Assembly: GCF_012396185.1 (NCBI RefSeq)
Contig: NZ_JAAXOW010000002.1
Coordinates: forward strand, 372,001 to 436,000
Source: Sanguibacter hominis ATCC BAA-789
GTDB taxonomy: Bacteria > Actinomycetota > Actinomycetes > Actinomycetales > Cellulomonadaceae
Length of the DNA: 64,000 nucleotides
Reading direction: 5' to 3'
Under the pieces are notes generated by a model. It worked only from the letters and a program-made list of their open reading frames with translations. It was not told where the DNA came from and ran no database searches. Every line of letters starts with the position of its first letter. The stretch's first letter is position 1. Shown piece after piece: positions 14,651 through 23,610 of this stretch. The position numbers and the translations under genes were made by a program.

Positions 14651-16288
14651 ATGACCCAGGAGGTCGTGCGTCGCAGCCCGCTTGAGCGGGCCCTCGACGC
14701 CATCGAGCGCGTCGGCAACAAGGTGCCGCACCCCGTCGTGATCTTCCTCGGGCTGATCGTGCTGCTCGTCGTCATGTCCCACGTGTTCTACGCGACCGGG
14801 ACGTCTGTGACCTTCGAGCAGGCCTACGTCACCGAGCAGGTGGACCCGAGCGCGGAGCAGCTCGTCGGTGAGAACGAGGTCGAGGCTCCCGCGGGCGAGG
14901 CGCAGGTCGAAGAGGTGACGGTCGAGGCGCGCAGCCTCCTGACGGCCGAGGGGATCCGGTTCATCTTCACGTCGCCCGTCGACAACTTCAACAGCTTCGG
15001 CGTCGTCGGCGTGATCATGGTCGCGATGCTCGGCGTGGGGCTCGCCGAGGAGGCCGGCCTCATCAGCGCGTTCATCAAGCGCCTCGTCAAGGTGACGCCG
15101 AAGCGGTTCGTCACCTTCATCATCGTGCTGCTCGGCGTGATCTCCTCGATCGCGACCGACGCGGGCTACCTCGTCCTGATCCCCCTCTCCGCGGCGGTGT
15201 TCCGCTCGCTCGGGCGGCACCCCCTCGCAGGCCTCGCTGCAGCCTTCGCCGGTGTCGGCGGCGGGTTCGGGGTGAACGTGCTCATCACCCCCGTCGACGG
15301 CATGCTCGCCGAGATCACGAACGAGTCAATCGCCGACCCGGCGCAGCACGTCTCCATCACGGGGAACCTCTTCTTCGGCATCGTGTCGACGATCGTCATC
15401 GCCGTCGTCGTGACCGCCCTGACCGAGCTCGTCGTCGAGCCCCGGCTCGGCCGCTATGACGAGTCGGAGGCGCCTGAGGACGATGACGCAGCGGGCGCTG
15501 CTGCGCCCGCGGACGGTGACCTCACCGCCGTCGAGCAGCGTGGCCTGCGGTTCGCGGGCTTCGGCCTGCTCGGGGTGACCGCCCTCGTGCTGCTGCTCGC
15601 GCTGCCGTCGTGGGGGCCGCTGCGCAACCCCGAGACGGGCAGCCTCGTCGAGAGCTCGCCCCTCATGGGATCGATCATCTTCCTGATCCTGCTGTACTTC
15701 TTCGTGATGGGGCTCTGCTACGGCATCGGGGCGGGGACCATCAGAGGCTCGATGGACGTCATCAACCCCATGACCAAGACCGTCGCGGGGCTCGCCGGCC
15801 TCTTCTTCCTGCTCCTCGTGATCAGCCAGTTCATCGCGTACTTCACGTACTCGCAGCTCGGCACCATCGCAGCGGTCAACATGGCGGACGCGCTCGAGGA
15901 GGCGAACCTGCCGACCGTCTGGCTCATCGTCGGCCTCGTGGCGATGACAGCGGTGATCGACATCTTCATCGGCGGCGTCGTGCCGAAGTGGGCGATCTTC
16001 GCGCCGATCTTCGTCCCGCTGTTCGTCCAGCTCGGCATCTCACCCGACCTCGCGGTCGCCGCCTACCGGGTCGGGGACTCGCCGATCAACGTCGTCACAC
16101 CCCTGATGCCGTACTTCGCCCTCATCGTGATCTTCGCCGAGCGCTACCGGCGCAAGGTCGGCGTGGGCTCGATCATCTCCCTCATGCTGCCGTACTCCGT
16201 GATCCTGCTCCTCGCGTGGACCGTGCTTCTCGTGGCCTGGTACCTGCTCGGGATCCCGCTCGGACCCGGCGGCTCGATCTACCTCTGA
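14651..16288 (+). CDS. AbgT-family transporter (p-aminobenzoyl-glutamate type)
   Basis: Inner-membrane transporter of 545 residues. The first helix (VVIFLGLIVLLVVMSHVFYA) follows the characteristic opening ERVGNKVPHPVVIF. Further AbgT landmarks are the DAGYLVLIPL segment, GVNVLITPVDG, and the late PINVVTPLMPYF, where family members bind substrate. A charged cytoplasmic loop lies near residues 270-300. Family members take up p-aminobenzoyl-glutamate or, in some species, export sulfonamides. The ATG has a GGCGGAAGG site. The neighbouring permease and leucyl aminopeptidase suggest uptake plus hydrolysis of an amino-acyl conjugate. That the substrate is a folate breakdown product is an inference. 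Confidence 0.88.
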   Translation: MTQEVVRRSPLERALDAIERVGNKVPHPVVIFLGLIVLLVVMSHVFYATGTSVTFEQAYVTEQVDPSAEQLVGENEVEAPAGEAQVEEVTVEARSLLTAEGIRFIFTSPVDNFNSFGVVGVIMVAMLGVGLAEEAGLISAFIKRLVKVTPKRFVTFIIVLLGVISSIATDAGYLVLIPLSAAVFRSLGRHPLAGLAAAFAGVGGGFGVNVLITPVDGMLAEITNESIADPAQHVSITGNLFFGIVSTIVIAVVVTALTELVVEPRLGRYDESEAPEDDDAAGAAAPADGDLTAVEQRGLRFAGFGLLGVTALVLLLALPSWGPLRNPETGSLVESSPLMGSIIFLILLYFFVMGLCYGIGAGTIRGSMDVINPMTKTVAGLAGLFFLLLVISQFIAYFTYSQLGTIAAVNMADALEEANLPTVWLIVGLVAMTAVIDIFIGGVVPKWAIFAPIFVPLFVQLGISPDLAVAAYRVGDSPINVVTPLMPYFALIVIFAERYRRKVGVGSIISLMLPYSVILLLAWTVLLVAWYLLGIPLGPGGSIYL

Positions 16289-16309
16289 GAGACGCAGGCG
16301 AGTGCTGAC

Positions 16310-18109
16310 GTGACGGACGCGACGATCACCCTGCTCGTGCTGGCGGGCTCGATCGTGCTGTTCGTATGGAACCGATGGCCCGTCGGCCTCGTCGCGGTGA
16401 TCACCGCCTTCGCGCTCCTCGTGACCGGTCAGGTGGGTCCGGAGCGCGTGGTCGCGGGCTTCGGCGACCCGGTCGTCGTGTTCCTCGCGACCCTCTTCGT
16501 CATCAGCGCCGGCCTCGAGGAGACGGGCGTCACGGCGTGGGCCGGCGAGAGGCTCACACGCGCCGACGGCGTCGGGCGTGCGCGCATCGTCCTCGCGCTC
16601 CTGGGAGTGTGCGCTGCCCTCGCGGCGGTCATCACACCGAACGGTGCGACCGCCGCGATGCTCCCGGTCGCCGTCGTGGTCGCGCGGCGCGTCGACGTGC
16701 TGCCGTCCCGCCTGCTCCTCCCGCTCGCCTTCGCCGCGAGCGCGGGAGCGATGCTCACGCTCTCGGGCTCGGTCGTCAACGTGATCGTCTCGGATGCGTC
16801 ACGCGGTGCGGGAGGTCCTGGTTTCGGCTACTTCGAGTTCGCGCTCGTCGGCGTGCCGCTCGTCGCCGTGACCGCGGTGATCGGGGTGTGGCTAGGCCCC
16901 CGCCTACTCCCCGAGCGCACGTCCGCGCTGCTCCCGCCAGACTTCTCGACCTACCGGTCGACCGTCACGCAGCACTACGGGCTCAGCGGCGGGGTGTTCC
17001 GGCTCGGCGTGCGGCCAGGATCGAGCGTCGTCGGGAGCGCGTTCGCGGGCGTCGTGATGCCGGACGGCCTCGAGCTCGTCGGGGCGCACGACGTCGCAGG
17101 TCTCGGCGTCACCGAGCGCCAGGCGCTCCAGGTGGGGGACTCGATCGTCGTCGCCGGGGCGCGCACCGACGCTGAGCGGTTCGCGTCGACGAGCGCCCTG
17201 GACCTCGAGATGGTGGCTCTCTCGGCGCCCGACGGCGGCCCGCTGCTCTCGCGCGACCAGGGCGTCGCCGAGGTCGTCGTGCCGCCCCGGTCGCCCCTGC
17301 GGGGGCTCTCCGTGTTCCCGGGCATGCGGCGCGCGAGCGGGCTCACGATCCTCGCCGTGCGCCGTCTCGGTCAAGACCGCGGCCTGCGCCCGACGGCGCT
17401 CGAGCAGGGAGACGCCCTGCTCGTCCACGGCGGGTGGCCCGCGGTCGAGGCGCTCAGCCACGACCGGGAGCTGCTGCTCGTCGACCAGCCGGACGCGGTG
17501 CGGCGTCAGGTCGTCCCGCTGGGCTCCCGGGCCGGGAGGGCGCTCGCCGTGCTCGCGGCGACGGTCGCGCTCCTCGCGAGCGGCGTCGTCGCGCCCGCCG
17601 TCGCGGGGCTCGCCGGTGCGGCCGCGATGGTGGGGCTGCGGGTCCTGACGTCGGACCAGGCCTACCGGGCGGTCTCGTGGCAGACGGTCGTGCTGATCGG
17701 TGCGCTCATCCCGATGTCCGAGGCGATCCGCGCGAGCGGGGCCGCCGACATCGTCGCGGACGTGATCGTGGCGGCGGGCGGACGACAGCCGTACGTGCTG
17801 CTCGTGGTCCTCTTCCTCGTGACCGCGGTGCTCGGTCAGGTCGTGTCGAACACCGCGACGACGCTCATCATGGTGCCGATCGCGCTCGTCGCCGCGCAGA
17901 CGGCGAACGTGCCGGCGCAGCCCGTGCTGATGCTCATGGCCGTCGCCGGGGCGGCGTCCTTCCTCACCCCGATCGCCACGCCCGCCAACATGATGGTGAT
18001 GGAACCGGCCGGCTACAGGTTCGGCGACTACTGGCGGCTCGGCCTCGTCATGATGCTCGCGTGGCTCGCGATCACCCTCCTTCTCGTCCCCGTGTTCTGG
18101 CCGCTCTAG
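16310..18109 (+). CDS. SLC13-family permease with two RCK_C (TrkA-C) domains
   Basis: A 599-residue membrane protein. Residues 1-200 hold the first half of a DASS/CitT-like transporter, with ITPNGATAAMLPVAVV and LTLSGSVVNVIVSD as the clamshell motifs. Two cytoplasmic RCK_C-like modules follow (about 220-300 and 320-390), then the second membrane half with QVVSNTATTLIMVPIA and PIATPANMMVMEP. Substrates of this arrangement include sulfate and dicarboxylates; RCK_C domains usually bind a regulatory ligand. It starts at a GTG 22 bp after the AbgT-like gene and is followed 14 bp later by the peptidase gene, so a three-gene operon is likely. Confidence 0.88.
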   Translation: MTDATITLLVLAGSIVLFVWNRWPVGLVAVITAFALLVTGQVGPERVVAGFGDPVVVFLATLFVISAGLEETGVTAWAGERLTRADGVGRARIVLALLGVCAALAAVITPNGATAAMLPVAVVVARRVDVLPSRLLLPLAFAASAGAMLTLSGSVVNVIVSDASRGAGGPGFGYFEFALVGVPLVAVTAVIGVWLGPRLLPERTSALLPPDFSTYRSTVTQHYGLSGGVFRLGVRPGSSVVGSAFAGVVMPDGLELVGAHDVAGLGVTERQALQVGDSIVVAGARTDAERFASTSALDLEMVALSAPDGGPLLSRDQGVAEVVVPPRSPLRGLSVFPGMRRASGLTILAVRRLGQDRGLRPTALEQGDALLVHGGWPAVEALSHDRELLLVDQPDAVRRQVVPLGSRAGRALAVLAATVALLASGVVAPAVAGLAGAAAMVGLRVLTSDQAYRAVSWQTVVLIGALIPMSEAIRASGAADIVADVIVAAGGRQPYVLLVVLFLVTAVLGQVVSNTATTLIMVPIALVAAQTANVPAQPVLMLMAVAGAASFLTPIATPANMMVMEPAGYRFGDYWRLGLVMMLAWLAITLLLVPVFWPL

Positions 18110-18122
18110 CCGAGGAGTCCCC

Positions 18123-19634
18123 ATGTCCGTCAACCTGACCCCTTCTCCCGACGCTGTGCGCGCCGTGGCGGTGACCGTCGTCGCGGAACCACCACCTGAC
18201 GCGGCCGCGATCGTCGCGTTCCTGGCGACGGACGGCGCCCCGCCGACCCGCACGCCGTTCACGCGCGAGCAGGTCGAGCGGCTCGGTTTCACCGGGAAGG
18301 CGTCGACCGTCGTCAACCTCCCGGTGGCGCAGGGCCCTGACGTCGTGCTCGTGGGCCTCGGCTCGCCTGCCGCGGTCGACGTCGCGGCCGTGCGTGACGC
18401 GGCCGGAGAGGCTGCCCGTGCAGTGCGAGCGGACCCGGTGGTCGTGCTGGACGTGTCGACGCTGCCCGACGCCGTGCGGGCCGACGCGCACGATCTCGGT
18501 GCCGCGCTCGTCGAAGGTGTCGTCCTCGGCCGGTACTCGTTCGACGAGCTGAGGTCGTCTGCCGCGACGGCCCTCGTCGAGATCGTCCTCGTCGTCGGCG
18601 CAGCCGGCGGCGACGTCACGGAAGACCTGGAGCTCGGCGCGGCGCGAGGCCTCGTCCTCGCCCGCGCGGGAGCGCTCTCGCGCGACCTCGCGAACGCCCC
18701 TGGAGGGCATCTCGACGCGCCGGCTCTCGCACTGGTCGCGCGTCAGGTCGCTGCGGAGTCCGGGCTCGAGATCGTGGTGCACGACCGTGCGGCGCTCGTG
18801 GAGATGGGCTGTGGCGGGCTGCTCGGCGTGAACGCCGGATCAGTATCGGAGCCGCAGATGATCGTGCTGCGCTATCGGCCTGTGGTGCCCGGAGAGGACG
18901 TCCCGCACCTCGGGCTCGTCGGCAAGGGAATCACGTACGACTCGGGTGGTATCAGCCTCAAGCCTTCGAACGCCATGCACGCGGCGATGAAGATGGACAT
19001 GACCGGCGCAGGCGCGGTGCTGGCGGCCATGTCGGTCCTCCGTGAGCTGGGCACCGAGGTCGCGGTGAGCGCATACCTCGCATGCACGGACAACATGCCC
19101 TCCGGCTCGGCGACGAAGCTCGGTGACGTGCTGACGACGCGGTCCGGAAGGACGATCGAGGTGGTCAACACCGACGCCGAGGGCAGGCTCGTCATGTCGG
19201 ACGCCCTCACCCTGGCGAACGAGGACGGTGTCGACGCGATCGTGGACGTCGCGACGCTCACGGGCGCGTGCCTCGCAGCCCTCGGGCCGCGGACGGCTGG
19301 GCTCATCGGTACGTCGCCGGACCTCGTCGCCCAGGTGCGTGCGGCGGCCGCCCGCACGGACGAGCAGGTGTGGGAGCTCCCGCTCGAGCGCGCCTATCGA
19401 CCGTGGCTCGACTCAGAGATCGCCGACATCAAGAACCTTGGCGGGGAGTCGGCCGGTGCGATCGTCGCCGCCCTGTTCCTCGCTGAGTGGGTCGAGGACA
19501 CGCCGTGGGCGCACCTCGACATCGCGGGGCCGATGCGTGTCGACGCGGACTCCGCGTGGCGCGTCAAGGGCGCGACGGGCTACGGGGCGCGCTTGCTCGC
19601 GGAGGTCGTGTCTGCTTTCCGTCCGCCCGCCTGA
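18123..19634 (+). CDS. pepA: Leucyl aminopeptidase, M17 family
   Basis: Cytoplasmic two-metal aminopeptidase of 503 residues, releasing N-terminal amino acids from peptides. The C-terminal catalytic domain has GKGITYDSGG near 264-273 (Lys and Asp metal ligands) and KMDMTGAGAV. The family signature NTDAEGRL lies near 348-355. DIKNLGG and GPMRVD follow. The N-terminal 170 residues form the hexamerisation domain. AGGAGTCCCC before the ATG provides the ribosome site, 14 bp after the permease stop. It could process peptides or amino-acid conjugates brought in by the two upstream transporters, or act in general peptide turnover. Confidence 0.93.
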   Translation: MSVNLTPSPDAVRAVAVTVVAEPPPDAAAIVAFLATDGAPPTRTPFTREQVERLGFTGKASTVVNLPVAQGPDVVLVGLGSPAAVDVAAVRDAAGEAARAVRADPVVVLDVSTLPDAVRADAHDLGAALVEGVVLGRYSFDELRSSAATALVEIVLVVGAAGGDVTEDLELGAARGLVLARAGALSRDLANAPGGHLDAPALALVARQVAAESGLEIVVHDRAALVEMGCGGLLGVNAGSVSEPQMIVLRYRPVVPGEDVPHLGLVGKGITYDSGGISLKPSNAMHAAMKMDMTGAGAVLAAMSVLRELGTEVAVSAYLACTDNMPSGSATKLGDVLTTRSGRTIEVVNTDAEGRLVMSDALTLANEDGVDAIVDVATLTGACLAALGPRTAGLIGTSPDLVAQVRAAAARTDEQVWELPLERAYRPWLDSEIADIKNLGGESAGAIVAALFLAEWVEDTPWAHLDIAGPMRVDADSAWRVKGATGYGARLLAEVVSAFRPPA

Positions 19635-19732
19635 TGGGTCGTTCCCGACGGCGGACGGTCGTCAGCAGACTGTTTCCGCCTGGTCACGTTTTGTTTCGAA
19701 TGCGTATCGCAAGCGGTCATGCCCGGCATAGG

Positions 19733-19752
19733 TCTTACGTCCCGTGGTAAGA
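19733..19752. promoter_or_regulatory. Inverted repeat TCTTAC-N8-GTAAGA upstream of the peptide ABC operon
   Basis: Six-base perfect arms, about 83 bp before the binding-protein ATG in a 200-bp gap that also holds an AT-richer stretch (CACGTTTTGTTTCGAATG). It could be an operator or a weak hairpin; a promoter was not confidently placed. Confidence 0.3.
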
Positions 19753-19834
19753 ACAGCGTCAGGGTTTGGTCCATGACCCGTCAACCAAGCGCCGGTGCCC
19801 CCCGCTCCGGCGCGATGCAGTGAGGATGTGAGCA

Positions 19835-21478
19835 ATGGCTGCAGGAACTGGACGCCGCGCCGTACGCGCTGTGGGCGCGCTCGCCGCGCTCGGTCTCGTG
19901 CTGACCGCGTGCGCGGACACGAGCGAGTCAGACGGCCCGACGACGGGCACAGGAGGCACCGGCGGCGGCGCCGAGGCGATCTCGGTCGGCACCACCGACG
20001 TGATCACGTCGCTCGACCCCGCCGGCTCGTACGACAACGGTTCGTTCGCCGTGCAGAACCAGGTGTTCCCGTTCCTGCTGAACTCGCCGTACGGCAGCCC
20101 CGACGTCGCCCCCGACATCGCGCAGAGCGCCGAGTTCACCGCCCCGAGCGAGTACACCGTCAAGCTCAAGGAGGGCCTGACGTTCGCGAACGGCCACGCC
20201 CTGACGGCGTCGGACGTCAAGTTCAGCTTCGACCGCCAGCTCGCCATCGCGGACCCGAACGGCCCGTCGTCGCTCCTGTACAACCTCGACTCCCTCGAGG
20301 CCCCGGACGACCTGACCGTCGTCTTCAAGCTCAAGAGCGAGAACGACCAGACGTTCCCCCAGATCCTGTCCTCGCCCGTCGGTCCGATCGTCGACGAGGA
20401 AGTCTTCTCCGCGACCGAGCTCACCCCGGCGGACAAGATCGTCTCCGAGAAGGCGTTCGCCGGGCAGTACCTCATCACGGACTACACCGAGAACGAGCTC
20501 ATCCGCTACGAGGCGTTCGACGGCTACAAGGGCCTGCTCGAGCCGGCCGTCACCAAGGTCGTCACGGCGCAGTACTTCACCGAGGAGACCTCGCTCAAGC
20601 TCGCCGTCCAGCAGGGCGACGTCGACGTCGCGTTCCGCAGCCTGTCCCCGACAGACCTCGCAGACCTCGCGAAGGACGACAAGGTGAAGGTCCACGAGGG
20701 CCCGGGCGGCGAGATCCGCTACATCGTCTTCAACTTCGCGACCCAGCCGTTCGGCACCGACACGGCCGACGCCGACCCGGCGAAGGCGCTCGCCGTCCGC
20801 CAGGCGGTCGCGCACCTGCTCGACCGCGACAAGCTGAGCGAGGAGATCTACCAGGGCTCCTTCGCGCCGCTCTTCTCGTACGTCCCCGAGGGCCTGACCG
20901 GGGCTGCCGAGCCGCTCAAGGAGCTGTACGGCGACGGCAACGGCGGGCCGGACGCGGACAAGGCCGCCAAGGCGCTCTCCGACGCGGGCGTCGCGACCCC
21001 GGTCAAGCTCAACCTCCAGTACAGCCCGGACCACTACGGCAACTCCTCCGACGAGGAGTACGCGATGGTCGAGGCGCAGCTCGAGGCGACGGGCCTGTTC
21101 GATATCACGCTCCAGTCGACGCTCTGGGACGTCTACTCGACCGAGCGTCGTGAGGACGTCTACCCGGCCTACCAGCTCGGCTGGTTCCCGGACTACTCGG
21201 ACGCCGACAACTACCTGTCGCCGTTCTTCCTCCCGGAGAACTTCCTCGGCAACCACTACGAGAACGACGACGCCACGAAGGCGATCCTCGGCCAGGCGAG
21301 CGAGCCTGACGAGGCCAAGCGCGTCGCGCTCATCGAGGAGGCGCAGCGCATCGTCGCGGAGGACCTCTCGACCCTGCCGTTCCTCCAGGGCTCGCAGGTG
21401 GCCGTCGCGGGCAAGGACGTCACGGGCGTGACGCTCGACGCGTCCTTCAAGTTCCGCTACGCGCCGCTCGGTCGCTGA
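19835..21478 (+). CDS. Peptide ABC transporter substrate-binding lipoprotein, family 5
   Basis: Extracellular solute receptor of the OppA/DppA type, 547 residues. A signal peptide ends in the lipobox LTAC with lipidated Cys26, then a Gly/Thr-rich linker. GLTFANGHALTASDVKFSFDR is the family signature. DADNYLSPFF and ENDDATKAILGQA lie near the C-terminus. It should bind di- or oligopeptides, though family members also bind nickel, haem or sugars. It heads a four-gene operon with both permeases and a fused ATPase, and GAGGATG precedes the ATG. A strong hairpin between it and the first permease probably keeps its mRNA in excess. Confidence 0.93.
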   Translation: MAAGTGRRAVRAVGALAALGLVLTACADTSESDGPTTGTGGTGGGAEAISVGTTDVITSLDPAGSYDNGSFAVQNQVFPFLLNSPYGSPDVAPDIAQSAEFTAPSEYTVKLKEGLTFANGHALTASDVKFSFDRQLAIADPNGPSSLLYNLDSLEAPDDLTVVFKLKSENDQTFPQILSSPVGPIVDEEVFSATELTPADKIVSEKAFAGQYLITDYTENELIRYEAFDGYKGLLEPAVTKVVTAQYFTEETSLKLAVQQGDVDVAFRSLSPTDLADLAKDDKVKVHEGPGGEIRYIVFNFATQPFGTDTADADPAKALAVRQAVAHLLDRDKLSEEIYQGSFAPLFSYVPEGLTGAAEPLKELYGDGNGGPDADKAAKALSDAGVATPVKLNLQYSPDHYGNSSDEEYAMVEAQLEATGLFDITLQSTLWDVYSTERREDVYPAYQLGWFPDYSDADNYLSPFFLPENFLGNHYENDDATKAILGQASEPDEAKRVALIEEAQRIVAEDLSTLPFLQGSQVAVAGKDVTGVTLDASFKFRYAPLGR

Positions 21479-21493
21479 CCACCCGCACCACAC

Positions 21494-21525
21494 CGGACGG
21501 GACGCCGCACGCGGCGTCCCGTCCG
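21494..21525 (+). terminator. Intra-operon hairpin between binding protein and permease genes
   Basis: CGGACGGGACGCCGC and GCGGCGTCCCGTCCG are perfect 15-base inverted copies with only AC between them (in practice a CACG loop on a 14-bp stem). The next gene starts 18 bp later with its own AAGGAGAG site. Such hairpins usually act as partial terminators or 3'-end stabilisers that raise binding-protein levels. Confidence 0.7.
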
Positions 21526-21542
21526 CGTACCAAGGAGAGAAC

Positions 21543-22628
21543 GTGACCGCGCTCACGGACGAGCCCGCAGCCGCCGCTGCGGCCAAACCCACCTCAGCAG
21601 CACCGGGCGGAGGGCTGGGACGCTACATCCTGGTCCGCTTCCTGCTGATCTTCCCGACCGTGCTCATCCTCGTCAGTCTCGTGTTCTTCCTGATGCGGGT
21701 CGTCGGGGACCCCATCACGGCGTCCGTCGGCGGGCGCCTCACCGAGGCGCAGCTTGCCGAGCGGCTCGCCGCCGCTGGCTACGACCGTCCCGTGCTCGTG
21801 CAGTACGTCGAGTACCTCAAGGAGATCTTCACGGGGGACTTCGGTCGCACCGTCACGGACAACCGGGAGATCAGCGAGATCCTGCTGACGTACGGCGCCG
21901 CGACGTTCGAGCTCGTGACGTTCGCGCTCGTGATCGCGCTCGTCATCGGCATCCCGCTCGGCCGGATCGCTGCCTACCGCCGCGACCGATGGTCGGACGC
22001 GACCCTGCGGGTGCTGGCGATCCTCGCGTATGCGACCCCCGTCTTCTTCGCGGGCATCCTGCTCAAGCTCGTGTTCTCGGTCCAGCTCGGGTGGCTCCCG
22101 CTCGGCCGCCGGTCGACGCCGCAGACCCAGCTGATCCTCGACCGCATCGACGGGTCGACCGGCATCAACATCATCGACGCCCTGCGCACCGGCCGGTGGG
22201 ACCTCATCTCCGACGTCCTCTCGCACGCCGTCCTGCCCGCCGTCGCGCTCGGCCTCCTCACCGCGGGCGTGTTCCTGCGGCTCGTCCGCACGAACCTCAT
22301 CGGGACGCTCTCGATGGACTACGTCGACGCGGCACGCTCGCGCGGCGTGTCCGAGGGCCGGCTCCTGCGCAAGCACGCGTACAAGCCCGCCCTCATCCCG
22401 ATCATCACAGTGATGGGCATGCAGATCGCCCTCATGCTCGGTGGCGCGATCCTCACGGAGACCACGTTCGAGTGGCGTGGCCTGGGCTTCCAGCTCGCGC
22501 AGTACCTGGCCGCACGCGACTACGTCGCGGTCCAGGGGATCGTCGCGCTGCTCGCGGTGATCGTCGCGGTGACCAACTTCGTCGTCGACGTCGTCGCCGC
22601 GCTCATCGACCCGAGAGTGAGGTACTGA
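21543..22628 (+). CDS. Peptide ABC transporter permease, DppB/OppB type
   Basis: A 361-residue inner-membrane subunit with six expected helices. The N-terminal helix LIFPTVLILVSLVFFLMRVVGDP is typical of DppB. The ATPase-coupling EAA loop is DYVDAARSRGVSEGRLLRKH near residues 258-277. The terminal DVVAALIDPRVRY is a family hallmark. GTG start after an AAGGAGAG site. Its stop lies one base before the next permease gene, so the two are coupled. Confidence 0.94.
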   Translation: MTALTDEPAAAAAAKPTSAAPGGGLGRYILVRFLLIFPTVLILVSLVFFLMRVVGDPITASVGGRLTEAQLAERLAAAGYDRPVLVQYVEYLKEIFTGDFGRTVTDNREISEILLTYGAATFELVTFALVIALVIGIPLGRIAAYRRDRWSDATLRVLAILAYATPVFFAGILLKLVFSVQLGWLPLGRRSTPQTQLILDRIDGSTGINIIDALRTGRWDLISDVLSHAVLPAVALGLLTAGVFLRLVRTNLIGTLSMDYVDAARSRGVSEGRLLRKHAYKPALIPIITVMGMQIALMLGGAILTETTFEWRGLGFQLAQYLAARDYVAVQGIVALLAVIVAVTNFVVDVVAALIDPRVRY

Positions 22629-22629
22629 C

Positions 22630-23610
22630 ATGGCTACGCAGCCTGTGGGCGTGACCCACGAGCCCCGCTGGCGGCGGCTGCCGATCGTCTGGCACCTGTT
22701 CCACAGCACCGGACTGCAGCGCGGGATGCTCGTCGCAGGGCTCCTGATCTCTGCGGTCTTCGTGATCGTGGCCCTGTTCGCGCCGCAGATCGCCCCGTAC
22801 GGCTTCAGCCAGCTCTCGGACGCCGACGGGTCGTTCCCACGTCAGGCCGCGCCGTCGGACGAGTTCGTCTGGGGCACGACCGTCGGCGGGTACGACGTCT
22901 TCTCGCGCGTCGTCTGGGGCACCCAGACCGCGCTCCTGACCGTCGTCCTCGCGGTGATCGCGTCGATCTTCCTCGGCGTCGCGCTCGGCCTCGTGTCCGG
23001 ATACCTCGGCGGCTGGCTCGACAGGGTCCTCGTCATGGTCGCCGACGCCGTCTACGCGTTCCCGTCCCTGCTCCTGGCGATCGTCGTGTCGATCATCATC
23101 TCCGGCGGGCAGTCGAGCTTCTGGGGCGGCATCATCGCTGCGGCGATCTCGATCACCGTCGTGTTCGTGCCGCAGTACTTCCGCGTGGTGCGCGCCGAGA
23201 CGGTCCGCCTCAAGGCCGAGCCGTTCGTCGAGTCCGCGCGGGTCCTGGGCGCACCGACGTCGCGGATCCTCGGCAAGCACGTCCTGCGCAACGCGACGCG
23301 GTCGCTCCCGCTCATCGTCACGCTCAACGCGTCCGAGGCGATCCTCACCCTCGCAGGTCTCGGCTTCCTGGGCTTCGGCATCAACCCGACCAAGGCGGCC
23401 GAGTGGGGCTACGACCTCAACCGTGCGGTTGCCGACGTCGCGAGCGGCATCTGGTGGACGGGGGTGTTCCCCGGCGTCGCGATCGTCCTGCTGGTCATGG
23501 GCGTCACGCTCGTCGGTGAGAGCCTCAACGACCTCGCCGACCCCCGCCTGCGCATCCGCAGGGCACCGCGCCGCGCGGCCGCGGCGACCGAGACGAAGGG
23601 AGTCGAGTGA
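22630..23610 (+). CDS. Peptide ABC transporter permease, DppC/OppC type
   Basis: A 326-residue permease forming the heterodimeric channel with the preceding subunit. After the first helix comes a periplasmic stretch ending in the typical GTTVGGYDVFSRVVWG. The EAA loop is FVESARVLGAPTSRILGKHV. The C-terminal LVGESLNDLADPRLRIR is diagnostic of DppC. The ATG begins two bases after the DppB-type stop. Its TGA shares a base with the ATG of the ATPase gene. Confidence 0.94.
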   Translation: MATQPVGVTHEPRWRRLPIVWHLFHSTGLQRGMLVAGLLISAVFVIVALFAPQIAPYGFSQLSDADGSFPRQAAPSDEFVWGTTVGGYDVFSRVVWGTQTALLTVVLAVIASIFLGVALGLVSGYLGGWLDRVLVMVADAVYAFPSLLLAIVVSIIISGGQSSFWGGIIAAAISITVVFVPQYFRVVRAETVRLKAEPFVESARVLGAPTSRILGKHVLRNATRSLPLIVTLNASEAILTLAGLGFLGFGINPTKAAEWGYDLNRAVADVASGIWWTGVFPGVAIVLLVMGVTLVGESLNDLADPRLRIRRAPRRAAAATETKGVE

